In this document: one piece after another, positions 11,780 through 25,500 of the stretch
How the letters are laid out: every line of letters begins with the position of its first letter
Numbering within the stretch: the stretch's first letter is position 1
Source: Amyelois transitella
Lineage: Eukaryota > Arthropoda > Insecta > Lepidoptera > Pyralidae
Assembly: GCF_032362555.1 (NCBI RefSeq)
Contig: NC_083507.1
Location: 1,367,001 to 1,431,000, forward strand
Direction: 5' to 3'
DNA length: 64,000 nucleotides
Program-made: the position numbers and the translations under genes
The notes under the pieces: generated by a model
Database searches by the model: none
Seen by the model: the letters and a program-made list of their open reading frames with translations, nothing else
What the model was told of the DNA's origin: nothing

Positions 11780-12478
11780 CTGCAAGGAATCCATGCTATA
11801 TATAATTTTGAGTGATTGAAAGATTTTCGCATTTATACACGAGTATATCGCTAGACCGATTTTGATGAGATTTTGTGGAAATGTTGTCGCGAGCAACAGC
11901 TTATTATTATTTTATTTGTTATTAAATGTACTTACTCAATTTTGTTATCAGAGCTTGTTTAAAGTTCATTGACATCTCGTGCTATCAAAATGATATCACA
12001 TTATGACAGATAAAGTGACAATATAGAATAGGAGGCTCTTGATAAAATAGTTACAACTTTCGACTTTAAATTAAGTCATACAAAATTATACATTACAAGT
12101 ACATAAAATTGAATTTGTAACTTTGATTTCTTACTAGGGCATTGTCTTCATCTCAGTTTCCTAAATGGAAACACTAAGATTTTTAAACAGTTTTTTGAAT
12201 TCTCAAATTAACCCAATTTCTTATCTGTTTTCCATTTCCTGTTAGTCCACTTGTACGTAATGTTGTTAGCAATAAGTTCACCTGTACCTTAACAGCTTAA
12301 TAATTTTAGATAAATATTAAAGTCACAACTAATGTCTTCATCACAATGGTAAAAACAACACTGTCAGTGAAAAATGCTACTCTAATTGACTATTGTACAT
12401 CACCGCTGTTATAGTTAGAGATAAAAACAATGAAACTGAACAATGGACATTACTATTGTTACCAAAACATGACCAAAT
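11780..12478. other. Unique DNA between Ctr and the triplicated segment
   Basis: AT-rich with no coding signal. The non-coding 5' exon of Ctr must lie to its right, but I cannot place it. Confidence 0.4.
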
Positions 12479-13464
12479 TTATTTTTCGCCCTTTCTTATT
12501 TTGAATAGGTATGTGATAATATTTGATTATGATATGACTAAATGCCTAAATGGGTACTCAATTAGCCATTATTTTGGTATAGATACATAATTATAAACAA
12601 CTTAAAAACTCTATTAACAGCTTCTACATACATTTTATTAAAATGAGGCCATCTCATCATCTCGTACATAAAAAAAAAATATTTACACCACAAGTTGATT
12701 GGTAGAATGAAAAGATTAAAATTGAATTTAAAAAAAAAAAACAAGAATTATATCACTGTCTCGCAAAGCCCAAACTACTGATATTAGAAATTTGAAGTGT
12801 GGCAAGTTGGTACCTTTCTTTATTTGGTCTTAAACTACACTAAGGATTTCCTGAAATGCTTGTGGAAACAGAAATTGTAGAAGTACAGCAGTGTCAATGG
12901 TATTAATGTTTTGTGCAGACTGATCTGTGGGCACTAGAGTACTAGTTTGAAATTAAAAAAAAAGGGATGCTTTGTAGGTTGAAATTATTTAAAATAATAA
13001 GGAAATTATGGCTGACCTAATGATTGTGTTGTTTACAAACTACTAAGGTGTTTACTTGATTAAAGTTCTGTTTGCTCTCAATACAATTTCTGAAAATTAT
13101 TTCTTAATTGATATCCATTTCAATAGACTACTATAAGCCCAACTGAGTAGTTTGAGCTGAATGTTAATAACCCTTATGAGATATAGTTTAAATCAGTGAT
13201 TTCCAAAATGGTCTATGTATATTGACCACTAGGGGTCTATGACAACCTGCAACAGGATGAAATCCCCCTCAGCATGAAAATGAGGATCCACGATAGTGGA
13301 TCTCAACACATACACTGGTAGTACCTTCTTATTACATCATACAATCTTATAATATCAGAACACATACGTTATTTATAAAAGTACCTATGAAGTAAAATAT
13401 GTATTATATATGTTTATAAAATTGTGTAAGTTGCAGAATACAGGAAATCAATATCAGGTAAGTA

Positions 13465-13797
13465 TAAAGTGACCATACGTCCCGCTTTCGGCGGGATTGT
13501 CCCGCTTTCAGGCTGCCTGTCCCGCTGTCCCCAGCGAGAGCCAAAATGTCCCGCTTTTGCAAGCAAACTAAATTTTAATACTTATTTTATATCAATATTG
13601 CACTCAAATCTCGCTGACGAGAACAGTCAGTCAAAAATACTAAATGTACAGACAAAATATTTTTACTGTTTTATTATATGTATAGATAATTATTCATAAT
13701 TAACTTATATATTAAGAATATAGTATATTTTTTTATTTACTTATGTACAAAATTCTGAAAGCATCCCGCTCTGTCGCAAAAAAGAAATGGTCACATT
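13465..13797. mobile_element. 333-bp non-autonomous DNA element (MITE)
   Basis: Present in copy A and absent at the matching place in B and C. Flanked by a 9-bp duplication aggtaagta (13456-13464 and 13798-13806). Short terminal inverted repeats are aaagtgaccat and atggtcacatt. The interior has several tgtcccgct repeats. A 9-bp duplication suggests a MuDR- or Merlin-like origin; this is inference. Confidence 0.75.
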
Positions 13798-14885
13798 AGG
13801 TAAGTAGCACAACATGGAAAAACCAAACACAAAAAAGTTAGGGGAACTCTGGTTTAAAAAGTTTCGACAATGGTGACGACAGAGATCTGTTGATGATTAG
13901 CATTTAGTTTTTGGGTTGCAACAGTCAGAAATAATTTACAACTAACCTGTTAGAAATTAGCAGCTTTTCTTGGACAATTACGACTGTTTACCCACGCTTA
14001 GATATCATGTCTATACCGTTATCATATTTTATCTATAAAATCGTGGTAATAATTATCATTTACTCTCAACATGTTCTTCAGCCACAAGGACTCCAATTGA
14101 TAACAATATTTATAATTTTACCCCACACAATTCGAGCTCTAAAAAGGACTAATAAATTTGAATGTTCAAATGCAACAATTGTGAAAGCAATCAAATTAAA
14201 TATAATTTTATTATATTAATAAGTCCAAAAGTTCGTGTATAGCAGCTAGTGAAAGGCAAACATATTTTGAGTTAGTTGAAAAAAGAAAATTATGAATATA
14301 AGACCAAAAGTAGACAGCTGACCACCAGCTGACACTGACTGACGGCCGAACGGTACTTGGACGGTACAACTTTTTGTGACAATGACATTAATGTTTTTTT
14401 CTTGTCTGTAAAGACACTGACTGGCATATAGCATACGGCTTCAGCTCTTTAATCTATATACTTAAAAGCACGGAATAAATTAGCAATGGATAAGGCTTTT
14501 CAATTTAGTTCATTCAAAATCTTATAGCTCAACACATTAAATTACATAGTTCTACAACATACCAATTATAAACATTGTGTTGCGGACATTTATATAGATC
14601 TTCTAAAAAAGGTTTCGGTGGCGCTTTTATTCCCGGATTACCTTACAAACGTTGACTTTGTTATTTATTTTTTTGTTGATCAGTAATTTTCTACATGTAA
14701 ACATTGGTATTATCATTTTGCCACTACTAGTCATTGCAGTCTTGGGTCTCTGGACATATTCCAGTAACTCGAGTCTTAACATTGGCATGTTGATCAAGTT
14801 CCCGTCCTTCACAATTATTTATATTTATAATTCTATGACTACACCTTAATCTTGTAACTTTATACAATGCGTAACTTCAAAATAT

Positions 14886-14912
14886 ATCGAAGGGCTAGGG
14901 GTGCCCTTCGAT
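14886..14912. repeat. Hairpin upstream of RPAP2 copy A
   Basis: Arms atcgaagggc and gcccttcgat with a 7-base loop, about 230 bases before the ATG. It is conserved at 25851-25877 and 30794-30820, where only the loop differs. A second inverted repeat, gacttaaa...tttaagtc, lies at 15061-15093. Promoter function is not shown. Confidence 0.5.
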
Positions 14913-15816
14913 TAAGTATATTTGTTTTATACTTGATAGAAGCTTTTGCCTAGAACAAATCGCAATATGATACAATCAATCAATGTCATTCATTGACACT
15001 TTGATTGAGGTGACGTGATCAGTCAGGTATTTTTACTTAAAGTTCTTCTGAGGTCTCACTCGACTTAAAAAAATAAATAATATTATTTAAGTCGGAGATT
15101 ATAACACAAAAAAGGATAGCAAAACGGCACAGAGTACCCGAAATGGATACAAAAAATGTTAGAATGAAGAAAAAGCCGTGCAAAATTGAAGAAATGACTA
15201 AAGAGCAAATACGTGAAGCGATTGTCAAGAAACGAGTATGCAACGCGAAAGCGCAAACCATTGTGGAAAGCCTGTTAGAGAAGGTCGTAACTGAATCATA
15301 TTTCTTACAATGCTTGCCAGACATCAATCAGAGCCACTTCGAAGATGTTATAGAAGAGAGGGCTATCATTCACCTGTGCGGTTACCCGTTATGTCAAAAT
15401 GCACTTTCAGAAAAAGACATCCCAAAACAGAAGTACCGAATATCTATGAAAACCAACAAGGTTTATGATATCACAGCTCGGAAAACTTTTTGCAGCAACA
15501 GTTGTTACAGAGCGGCGAAATTTGTGAAAAAACAGATGTTAACAAGCCCCTTGTGGTTTAGGGAATATGAAGAGATACCTGCCTTCCATCTGCTTCCTTC
15601 TGATACAGTCGGCAGCTTGGGCCTAGAAGTGGATGTATCAATAATAGAGAAAATTGAAGTAAAATCTGATAAGTCTCAATTTTCTTCAATCAATGATTTT
15701 GCTACTGCCAGCCTCAATGAAATGACTGATACTGGCAATGAATTAACTAATATTGAGGCTAAAGTAATTGTGAAAAATGTTAATGATTGTGAAAATAATA
15801 ACAGTAGTTCTAGTTC

Positions 15817-15989
15817 TATAGGAAATTTGCTGAAAATAATTATAAAATAATAATATTTGCGCTGGTAAATAAAAGATGATGCACGCTTAAAAAACAGACT
15901 GTCATTTATTTTCTTATTTTTCTTATTTTAAAATACAAAGTTCTTGTCCTTTACAAAGGAGTTCGGAATACTCTAAGGAGTTCGTAACA
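15817..15989 (-). repeat. 3' LTR of the BEL/Pao element (173 bp)
   Basis: Starts tgttacgaactcc on the minus strand and ends atttcctata. By eye it is identical to the partner at 21661-21833. A G-rich tract (gggggggagag) abuts it internally. Confidence 0.9.
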
Positions 15990-18900
15990 CTCTCCCCCCC
16001 AAATACAAACTGAAACTTAAACTAAAACTAAGAATTTTGAAATACAGGTAACTGCACCAATTTTCTTGCTGGTCTTCTTAATACTCCGCCTTCAGTGGTT
16101 ACGTCTGCCATTCGAACCTTTTTGTCTTTTCCCAAGTACACAGCCACAATCCGCCCTTTGGGCCACATGCCTCGAGGAAGGTTTTCGTCCATGATAACAA
16201 CGACATCTCCAACAGCCAAATTCCGGTGATTGGGCGAATTTATTTGCCTGGGTATCAGCGATGGCAAATACTCATGAATCCACCTTTTCCAAAAATGGTC
16301 GGATAGACGTATAGCTCTCTTCCAGCCTTGGCGGCTAATCAAATCCCGGTCAGTCAGTTGAAGGGGTATCGTACTTGCACAGTTTGAACCAAAAATAAAA
16401 TGGTTGGGGGTAAGAGCTTCATCATTAGATTCAACTGCTACAAAAGTGAGAGGGCGAGCGTTAATTAATGCTTCGACTTCAGCTAGTAACGTTGTCAATA
16501 ATTCTTCTGGATAACATTTTCCGGGCGGAAGGGTCACTTTTAATGCATTTTTAACTGAACGAACCAATCTTTCCCAACATCCGCCCATAAATGGAGCTGC
16601 AGGAGGAATAAACCGCCATTTTATATAATTATTAGCAGCAAAAGTAGTCACAGGAGCACCATACAGCTCCTTCAGTTCTTTGGTCGCTCCGACGAAAGAA
16701 GTTCCGTTATCGCTCCAAATCTCAGATGGTGTACCACGTCTGGCAATGAAACGACGTAATGCCATTACAGCTGAATCGGCTGAAAGGTTGTTAACTATCT
16801 CAATATGAATCGCTCTTACTGTCAAACAGGTAAAAATAGCCACCCATCTCTTCTCTGATCGTCTTCCAATGCTTACTTTAAGAGGGCCAAAATAATCGAG
16901 CCCTATAAATGTAAACGGGCGTTTATGATGCGCAAGCCGAGCTGGAGGCAAGTCTCCAGTAGGAGGAATTGATGCCGTAGCTTTTCGATTTTTGCAGAAT
17001 TGACACTGATAAGCGACTTTCTTGATAATACTTCTCAGTCGAAATATAAAAAAATCCTTTCTCATTTCATTTAAGATTGTCTCATTATTGGCATGGGCAA
17101 ACTTGCGATGGTAAAACATTATTAAAAGTTTGATGGCATTAGAATTTCCATCTAGGATTATTGGATGTCTGACAAAGTCCTTCGTTTCGTTGTCTAAATC
17201 TAACTGGGCACGTCCCTTTAATCGAATCAAACCATCATCGCTTATAAAGACTTCAAGTTTACTAAGTTTATCTACTGCTTGCCTGTATGGGAGTGCCATT
17301 GATCAAACATTTATATTCAGCAGAGAAAGCAGATCTTTGACAGGCGAGAAATGTATGAAGGCGAACTCGAAGTAAATCTTCTGCGGTCGGATCAGGGCTA
17401 TATGGTGTCCGATTGGTACAGTTACCAGTATCCTTCAGATCGAAACGAGTAATGTGGCCATCAAGCCATACAATCAACTTAATATCTACCCCGCTTTTTT
17501 GCAAACACCTAATCTTTGACAATCTCAGGTAATTTTGAGCTAAAACTGTTGCGCGTTGAAACTTCAACCATGAACTAAAACGTTCTGGGTTTGCAACTAA
17601 AAAATTCTTACATTATGTATCAAAATTTATAGAATTAATATCTTTATTTGTCTCTAACATACATGAAATATTTGTGGTTGACTCTGTAGGCCAATCACTT
17701 TGAGACAAAAATAAAAACTGAGGTCCCTCAAACCACCTTTTGCTTATGCTACCAGTCCGGAAACGAGTGGCATCATCTGCAACATTTTCAACGGTGGGAA
17801 CCCAATGCCATTCGCTTTCAGACGAGATTTCCAAAATTTCACAAACTCTATGTGCAACAAATGGTTTGAGGTTATATGTTTTAGTTCGGATCCAAGAAAG
17901 AACATTTTTAGAGTCGCACCAAAAGAAACGCGCGGATGGTTTATTGATACAAGCATTGATAACAGAAGCTGCCAGTCGAGCTGCTACTAGAGCACCTTGT
18001 AATTCCAATCTTGGAATAGACACTATTTTTATTGGAGCTACACGGGCTTTGCTAGTACCTAATTAAGGTGGTTTTTACAGTTCCATCAGCAAATGTAAAA
18101 CGCCAGTATGCAGCTGCAGCATATGCAACTTTACTTGCATCACAAAATAAATGTAACTCTCTCTTTAGAACTTTCAAGTTTGAGGAATGTATGTAACACC
18201 GCGGTATTCGCAACTTTGCCGAATCAGAAATATCTAAAAACCATTGTTTCCATTTTATAATTTCATTGTTTGGTAATGTTTCATCCCAACCTATTTTGTT
18301 TCGCCAAGCTTCCTGAAAAAGGATTCGGCCTCTGATTGTTAAAGGAGATAGTAAACCCAAAGGATCGAAAACGCTCATAAGGTGCGACAAAACACTACGT
18401 TTCGTGGGGTTTTCTGGAAAATCAGAAATAGATGAATGAATATTAAAACCTATTGCATCATCTAAAGGAAACCAAATTAACCCCAAAGTTCTAACAGGAA
18501 CAGAACTATTTCCTAATTCAATTTCAGTGTTCTGAACTTTTAATTCTGGGGGTATAAATTTTAAAGCTTCGGAGCAATTTGAAACCCAAGAACGCATTTC
18601 AAAACCAGCCTGTTTATGAATAAAAAATACATCACGTGCTATTGCTGCCGCTTCTTCTACATTATCGAAACTTCCGAGAAAATCATCCATATAATGGTTA
18701 TTTAAGATTTCATCGACGGCATTTGGAAACCTTGACTGATATTCTAAGGCGTTCTTATTTTTAATATATAATGCAGTAAAAGGACTTGAAACTGCGCCAA
18801 AAATCATAGAAGACATTCTAAAAGCAGATATAGGAGAATCAGAAGTTATACGCCATAAAAACCGTTGCGCGTCTCTATCTTGAACACGAATTTTTATCTG

Positions 18901-21660
18901 CGGAAACATCTCTCGAATATCTCTTGACATTGCAACCTTACCTTCACGGAACCTTAAAAGAATATCAAAAAGAGATTGTAGTAAGTCAGGGCCAGACAAT
19001 AACATATTATTTAAACTAACACCGTAACATTTAGCGGCAGCGTCGTGTACTACACGTAGTTTTCCTGGTTTGTTGGGGTTCGTAACTCCGAAATGTGGTA
19101 AATACCAAGTAGCTTTTGGGTTTGGTGGGAACTCACAAGATTCTACATAACCTTTGTCAATAGTGGTTTGAACATTAACTCTATATTGATTTGCATACTG
19201 TGGATCTTTTGCAAATTTTCGTTCTAAACTCATGTACCTACTTAAAGCTAGATTATAACTACCATCCGGAATGCAAAGGTTGTCATCTCGCCACAAAAGC
19301 CCTACTTCATACTGTCCATTCGGGAGACGATGGGCAGTGTTATCTAAGATCCTTATTGCTCTTTCATCACTCGACGATCTAAGCTCTTTCTTCGTAATGC
19401 CTATTGAATCCAATTTAAAATAATCTTTGATCATAGACTTTATTTCGTCGCAATCGTCTAAGGTGCAGTGGTTAACGAATTCAACTTGTTTTGTTTTGCT
19501 TTGAGCCACGCCATAAAGAACCCATCCTAAAGCTGTTCGGCATGCTACGGGTTGAGATCTAGTACCACTGCGAGTTTCCCTTGATATAGTTAAATGCCAG
19601 TTATCGACTCCGATAAGAATTGTAGGTTCTGCGTTTTCATAAATCACATCGTCACTAATATCTAAAAGATGTGAATATGAATTCACAAATTCTTTACAAA
19701 CCGTCTGTCGGGTACCTAAATTAAGATTATCTAATGACCTAGCTTTAATATGATAAAAGTCATTACAGTTTCGACCACGAATATCAAAATTTACTAATTC
19801 TATAGCCGCACCTATAAGCTTGGATATTTTAAAATCAATAAAAGTTCCGGTTGAACCATCATCCAATAAAGCGTAAGTGTCATAAGAACGTGTAGGGCCT
19901 TTAATTGTAACTGCAATTATTTTAAGTAAGGGTTTTAAAGGATAAATATTTAAGTTCGGTTTCATATCAGTATGGGTGATGACTTGTTGACTCAAATTTG
20001 AAACAGATTGACTTGCTGACTGATCTTCAGAATCAATCGCCAAATTAACTTCATGCGAAGATCGATGTAACAATTTGTGATGTCTTTTACCACATAACGC
20101 CTCAACACACGCATCTTTTGATTTACAAAAGCGATACTTGTGATTACCTCTTTTAAGACAACGGTGACAAACCTTTTGTTCTTTCGCCCAACGCCATCTA
20201 TCGTCTACAGATAAAGCTAAAAACTTTCTACATGTCTCTATAGCGTGATTAGTTAAATTGCAATAGCGACAGTTTAACTGAATGTGTTTTCTAGCAGCAG
20301 ATGATTCTTCGGATTCAGAAGAAGTTACAGTACATTCAGTGGTTACCACCTTGCCCTTATTTTTCTGACTGGGAGCACCTAACAAATTAAAGTTCTCAAT
20401 GTAACCGAACTTGTTTCGAACCTCTGTTTCGTAGTCCAAAAATTGAGAAAGTAACTCCAATTTGCTTATACCTGTAGCGGCTCTTTCAAAGGCAAAGTGA
20501 ACCCAGTGATCTCGTAATGCGGAAGGTAGCTTACTTATGATGGCATTGGATAATTCGGGCGAATATAAATACTCGACTTGATTTAGTAACTTAATAGTGT
20601 CTACACAACTGCGGACCCTACATGCAAAGTCGATAATTTCCTTGCTTTCTGAAGTAATAATTTGAGGGAATAATTTAATTTTGTTGACCTCACCTAAAAT
20701 AATCAGCTCGGTTTGTCCAAAGGTTTTATGTAGTTGAGATATAACCTCCTCGGGATCCGATGCAGCGACGAGTCGGATGGAAACAGCTTCTCGGGCCGTT
20801 CCTCGCAAAGCCGTACTTAATCTCGCTAAATTTTCTGCGTCGGTGTAGGCTGGCTTGGTGCTATCAAAAACTTTCCTAAATATAAGCCAGTCGGAAGGTT
20901 TACCGTCAAAAATTGGTAAGGGAATATTACTCACCTTTGGCCTCTTTGTGTTAAGCTCCGAGATAGCCCGGGCAAGTGCCTGAAAGTCATTGTTTGCCCT
21001 ACTTTCTGTTTTATTTTTGTTACAATGATCGTGTTGAATACTGTTTGGAGTATTGTGGCGCACGAGGAAAGTGCCCGGGATATCGACAGCAGTCGGAGTA
21101 ATATCCTGGAACACGCCGTGCGCAGCAGTGGGCCGAGGCAAGCTCACCGGTGCCGTCATGAAGGCTTCATGAGCCGCAGTATTCACAACGGTAGGGAGAC
21201 CGGAGGCTACACTCACATTAGGCTGAAACTCCTGCGAACACTGTAAATTGTTTTTTGAAGTAGGGTTATGACATTGGTCGAGCCAACTCTGTACAGTCTC
21301 ACAAGGATGACTACGCACTGAATCACTATGACGGGAACTTCTACAACTGTTTGTATCGTCGTCAATTTCGGCGAGTTGGGCTTGAAGTTCTAATTCAGAG
21401 ACAGTGCGCTCTCGTTCTAAGGCTATGCGTTCCCGTTCGGCCTCTAAATTTGCTAGGCGACGTGCGTGCTCTGCCTGGAGAGCAAGCCTACGTACTGTTT
21501 TTGAGGAAGCCGAGGACCGTCGAGAACATAAAGAATTATCAATAATTATTCTCACCTTGTTTTTCCTTTGATGTAGACTGAGTTGGTTCACATTCAACAA
21601 TTTTTTTATTATGACTTCGTGTAATCATCTTTATTGTTTTTAGCTCGAAAAGGACCAAAA

Positions 21661-21833
21661 TATAGGAAATTTGCTGAAAATAATTATAAAATAATAATAT
21701 TTGCGCTGGTAAATAAAAGATGATGCACGCTTAAAAAACAGACTGTCATTTATTTTCTTATTTTTCTTATTTTAAAATACAAAGTTCTTGTCCTTTACAA
21801 AGGAGTTCGGAATACTCTAAGGAGTTCGTAACA
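21661..21833 (-). repeat. 5' LTR of the BEL/Pao element (173 bp)
   Basis: Same length and sequence as the LTR at 15817-15989, followed inward by the tRNA-complementary primer-binding site. Confidence 0.9.
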
Positions 21834-22568
21834 AGTTCTGTTAAGCATAATCAAAGTTTAAACATTAATTCTGTTGAATCTCAACAAGGTACTCAAAGTA
21901 ATGTTAGCAATCAGAGTAATAAAGAGTTCACAAAGAGAGTTCAACGCAAACATAACCCACTAAATATAGTTGGCGACATTATAGAAAAGCCAGAGAAAAA
22001 AATTGACCCAATATTGGCTCAAAAGCCAGATAACATCCCTAAAGCCCAAAGCAAACCAAAAAATGTAATTAAAAAGTGTCAACCGGCTGTCACCGTGTTA
22101 ACGATTGAAGTAGAAAAGCGCCTTGCCGAATGGTTCACTTTAGACACGTTGCTTCTATTGTTTGGAGAAGAGAAAGTCAGAGAAATGGTGGCTGATAAAG
22201 GAGAGTGCATTAAAGAGTATTTAAATAATTACGCTAACAGCATAGCGTACAATGCAAACACTTATGACCAATACCAAGCTCTATGCAGGAAGCTGAACAT
22301 GCTCGAATTAGAAGATAGACAATTTGATGCTCAGACTTTACAAAGAGAATTAAAACCACTTCCAGACTATTCCATGTTGCAAGAGGAGAGTAAGAAAATG
22401 CAGTTGAAAGTGAGAGCGTACTTTGCTGGGGAAATGACTATTCCTGATGTGAGCCAAGAAGAACAGGATACGACTCCTGCTGAAGAAGAAAGTCGACCTA
22501 GGCATTTGCCACTTGTTGATAAAAATGCTCAAAATGCATTGAGGAGAAGGATTGTATGTGAACATTTG

Positions 22569-25500
22569 TTATTTTTCGCCCTTTCTTATTTTGAATAGGT
22601 CTGTGATAATATTTGATTATGACTAAATGCCTAAATGGGTACTCAATTAGCCAATTGTTTTGTTATACATAATTATAAACAACTTAAAAATTCAATTAAC
22701 AGCTCCAACATGTAGAAAATACATTTTATTAAAATCAGACAATCGCTTCTAAAGTTATATTGTTACAAACATACTATGTACAATACATACAAAAAAAAAT
22801 TTCTCCACAAGTTGATTGGTAGAATGAAAAGATTAAAATAAAATTAAAAAAAAAAAAACAATTAAATCACTGTCTAACATGTCAGTGCAAAGCCCAAACA
22901 ACTGAGATTAGAAATTTGAAGTGTGGCAAGTTGGTCCCTTTCTTTATTTTTGGTCTTAAAGTACACTAAGAATTACCTGAAGTGCTCGTGGAAACAGAAA
23001 TTCTAGAGGTACAGCAGTGGTAATGGGACAAATGTTTTATGCATTCTGATCTGTGGGCATACTCTAGTTTGAAATATAAAAAAAAAGGGATGGTTTGTAG
23101 GTTGAAAGTATTTAAAATAATAAGGAAACTATGGCTGACCTGATGATTGTGTTGTTTACAAACTACTAAGGTGTTGACTTAGAAAGTATAGAATAAAGAT
23201 CTATTTGCTCTCAATACAATTTCTGAAAATTCTTTATTAATTGATATTAATATAAAAACCCCTAGGGGTCTATGAAAAACCTGCAATGGGACCACGTCAG
23301 TGAAAAATAAATTGGGGGTCCATGAAATGTAAATGAGGATCCACGATAGTGGATTTCAACACATACACTGGTAGTACCTTCTTATTCCATCATACAATCT
23401 TATAATATCAAAACACATACATTATTTAGAAAAGTACCTATGAAGTAAAATATGTATTATATATGTTTATAAAATTGTGTAAGTTGCAGAATACAGGAAA
23501 TCAATATCAGGTAAGTAGCACAACATGGAAAAACCAAACACAAAAAAGTTAGGGGAACTCTGGTTTAAAAAGTTTAGACAATGGTGACGACAGAGATCTG
23601 TTGATGATTAGCATTTAGTTTTTGGGTTGCAACAGTCAGAAATAATTTACAACTAACCTGTTAGAAATTAGCAGCTTTTCTTGGACAATTACGACTGTTT
23701 ACCCACGCTTAGATATCATGTCTATACCGTTATCATATTTTATCTATAAAATCGTCGTAATAATTATCATTTATTCTCAACATGTTCTTGAGCCACAAGG
23801 ACTCCAATTGATAACAATATTTATAATTTTACCCCACAAAGGCTGCTGGGTGTGATAGAGTGTCGGTCGAGATGCTTAAAGCAGGAAAAGGCGTAGTAGC
23901 TAGTCAGTTGTACTGCCTTTTCAATTTGTGTTGGAGAAGCGGCCGAGTACCAAAAGATTGGTGTAAGGCTGTTATCGTGCCACTTTACAAAGGAAAAGGG
24001 TCACAGCTGGACTGCAAAAATTATCGTGGTATAAGCCTGCTTAGCGTCGTCGGCAAATTGTATGCTAAGGTATTGATTAATAGAGTCAGGAATGAAACTG
24101 ATGACAAAATATGGGATGCTCAAGCGGGATTTCGAAAGGGAATGGGATGTACTGATCAGGTCTTTTCCTTGCGGTGCATAGCCGAAAAGTTTTTGGCCAA
24201 GAGTCAAAAAGTCTATTGCACATTCGTAGATCTGGAAAAGGCCTATGACAGAGTTGAGAGGAATGAATTGTGGTCAGCACTTTCTATGCATGGGGTGAGC
24301 AGTCTCTTAATACGAGCACTGAAATCCTTATATGAGGATTCGAGTGCTTGTGTCAGGATAAACGGAGCGCACACTGAGTGGTTTAAGATTGAGAAAGGCG
24401 TTAGGCAAGGATGTGTTGCGTCACCGTGGCTGTTCAACCTATTTATGGATAGCTGTTTGACAGATTTGAAAGAGTCTAAAAGTGGATTAAGGATGAATGA
24501 GTTACTCGTCAAATGTCTGCTCTATGCCGACGATCAGGTTATACTGGCGTCATCAGCGGAGGAGTTACAGGAGATGGTAAACTGTATGCATGAAGCTTTA
24601 AAAGAGAAAGGAATGAAAGTGAACGTAAGTAAAACTAAAACACTGGTTTTTGAAATGGAGAAAGAAATGACAGCATGTAATATTTTGATTGGAGGAGAAA
24701 AAGTGGAGCAAGTGAAAGAGTTTGTATATCTAGGATCAAAGTTTACATCAGATGGCAAGTATGATAGTGATATTGAAAGGAGAGTGAACGCGGGGAACAT
24801 GGTGAATGGAGCTTTGCATGCCTTTATGAGCAGTCAGAAACTATCCAAAAAGGCTCGACTGGCTGTGCACAGGGGCGTGTTGGTCCCGACATTAATGTAT
24901 GGGAGTGAAAGTTGGGTATGGCAAAAGAAGCATGAAAGCAGAATAAATGCAGTGGAAATGAGAGCGTTAAGGAGTATGATGGGTGTGAAATTGAGTGACA
25001 GGATAAGGAACAGCGTGATAAGGGAATGTTGTGATGTGAAAGAAGATGTAGTTACAGGAATAGAAAAGGGTATGTTAAGATGGTTCGGTCATGTGGAGAG
25101 GATGAATGAAAGCAGGTTGACTAAGCAGATATACAAGGAGAGTGTGGAGGGAAAGGTCGGAGTGGGAAGACCTAGACGAACGTATCTTGATCAAATTAAG
25201 GACGTCCTGGTAAAGGGTCAGGTCAAAAGTACCCGAAACCGCCGAGCTTGTATGAAGAGAGTTATGAATGTGGACGAAGCGAAAGAAGTATGCAGAGATC
25301 GTGGCAAGTGGAAAGAGGTAGTCTCTGCCTACCCCTCCGGGAAAGAGGCGTGATTTTATGTATGTATGTTTACCCCACACAATTCGAGCTCTAAAAAGGA
25401 CTAATAAATTTGAATGTTCAAATGCAACAATTGTGAAAGCAATCAAATTAAATATAATTTTAATTATCTTAATAAGTCCAAAAGTTCGTGTATAGCAGCT

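Larger units (their letters stand above)
15817..21833 (-). mobile_element. BEL/Pao LTR retrotransposon
   Basis: Reverse-oriented element between a 5-bp target duplication, agttc (15812-15816 and 21834-21838). Parts, in rough positions on the minus strand: gag with zinc-knuckle cysteines about 20.1-21.6 kb, aspartic protease about 19.6-20.0 kb, reverse transcriptase with a YMDDF box about 18.2-19.3 kb, RNase H about 17.3-18.1 kb, integrase with a DDE core about 16.0-17.3 kb. A primer-binding site beginning tggtccttttcgagc adjoins the 5' LTR, and a purine tract precedes the 3' LTR. The LTRs look identical, so insertion is recent. The coding region is broken, with roughly two or three breaks. 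Family assignment rests on the domain order and RT box. Confidence 0.9.
12479..22568. repeat. Tandem segment copy A (enlarged by insertions)
   Basis: Begins at ttatttttcgcccttt and ends inside RPAP2 at gtgaacatttg. The same two points are joined at the A/B and B/C borders. Copy A differs from B by scattered substitutions. It has a 333-bp DNA element (13465-13797) and a BEL element (15817-21833), carries an extra block around 14437-14737, and lacks the LINE present in B and C. It is the most diverged copy. Confidence 0.85.
15143..22598 (+). pseudogene. RPAP2: RPAP2 copy A, split by an LTR element and 3'-truncated
   Basis: Matches RPAP2 copy C from MDTKNVRMKKK to the serine-rich stretch (15143-15816). 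It is then interrupted by a 6-kb BEL/Pao element and resumes at 21834/21838 up to gtgaacatttg (22568), where the tandem junction adds nine foreign codons. The zinc-binding cysteines of the Rtr1 domain are kept (CGYPLC and CSNSC). It carries a few amino-acid changes from B and C (KTFCSN for KSFCSN, AAKF for AATF). The transcript would terminate in or splice around the insertion, so it is probably a pseudogene. Confidence 0.85.

Noticed and set aside
14246-14849. Small minus-strand gene starting MKDGNLINMPMLRLEL
   Set aside because: It has an ATG and a possible donor near 14637, but the frame is changed by a 300-base difference in copies B and C and no family is recognised. It could be a 5' exon of Ctr, but no link can be shown.
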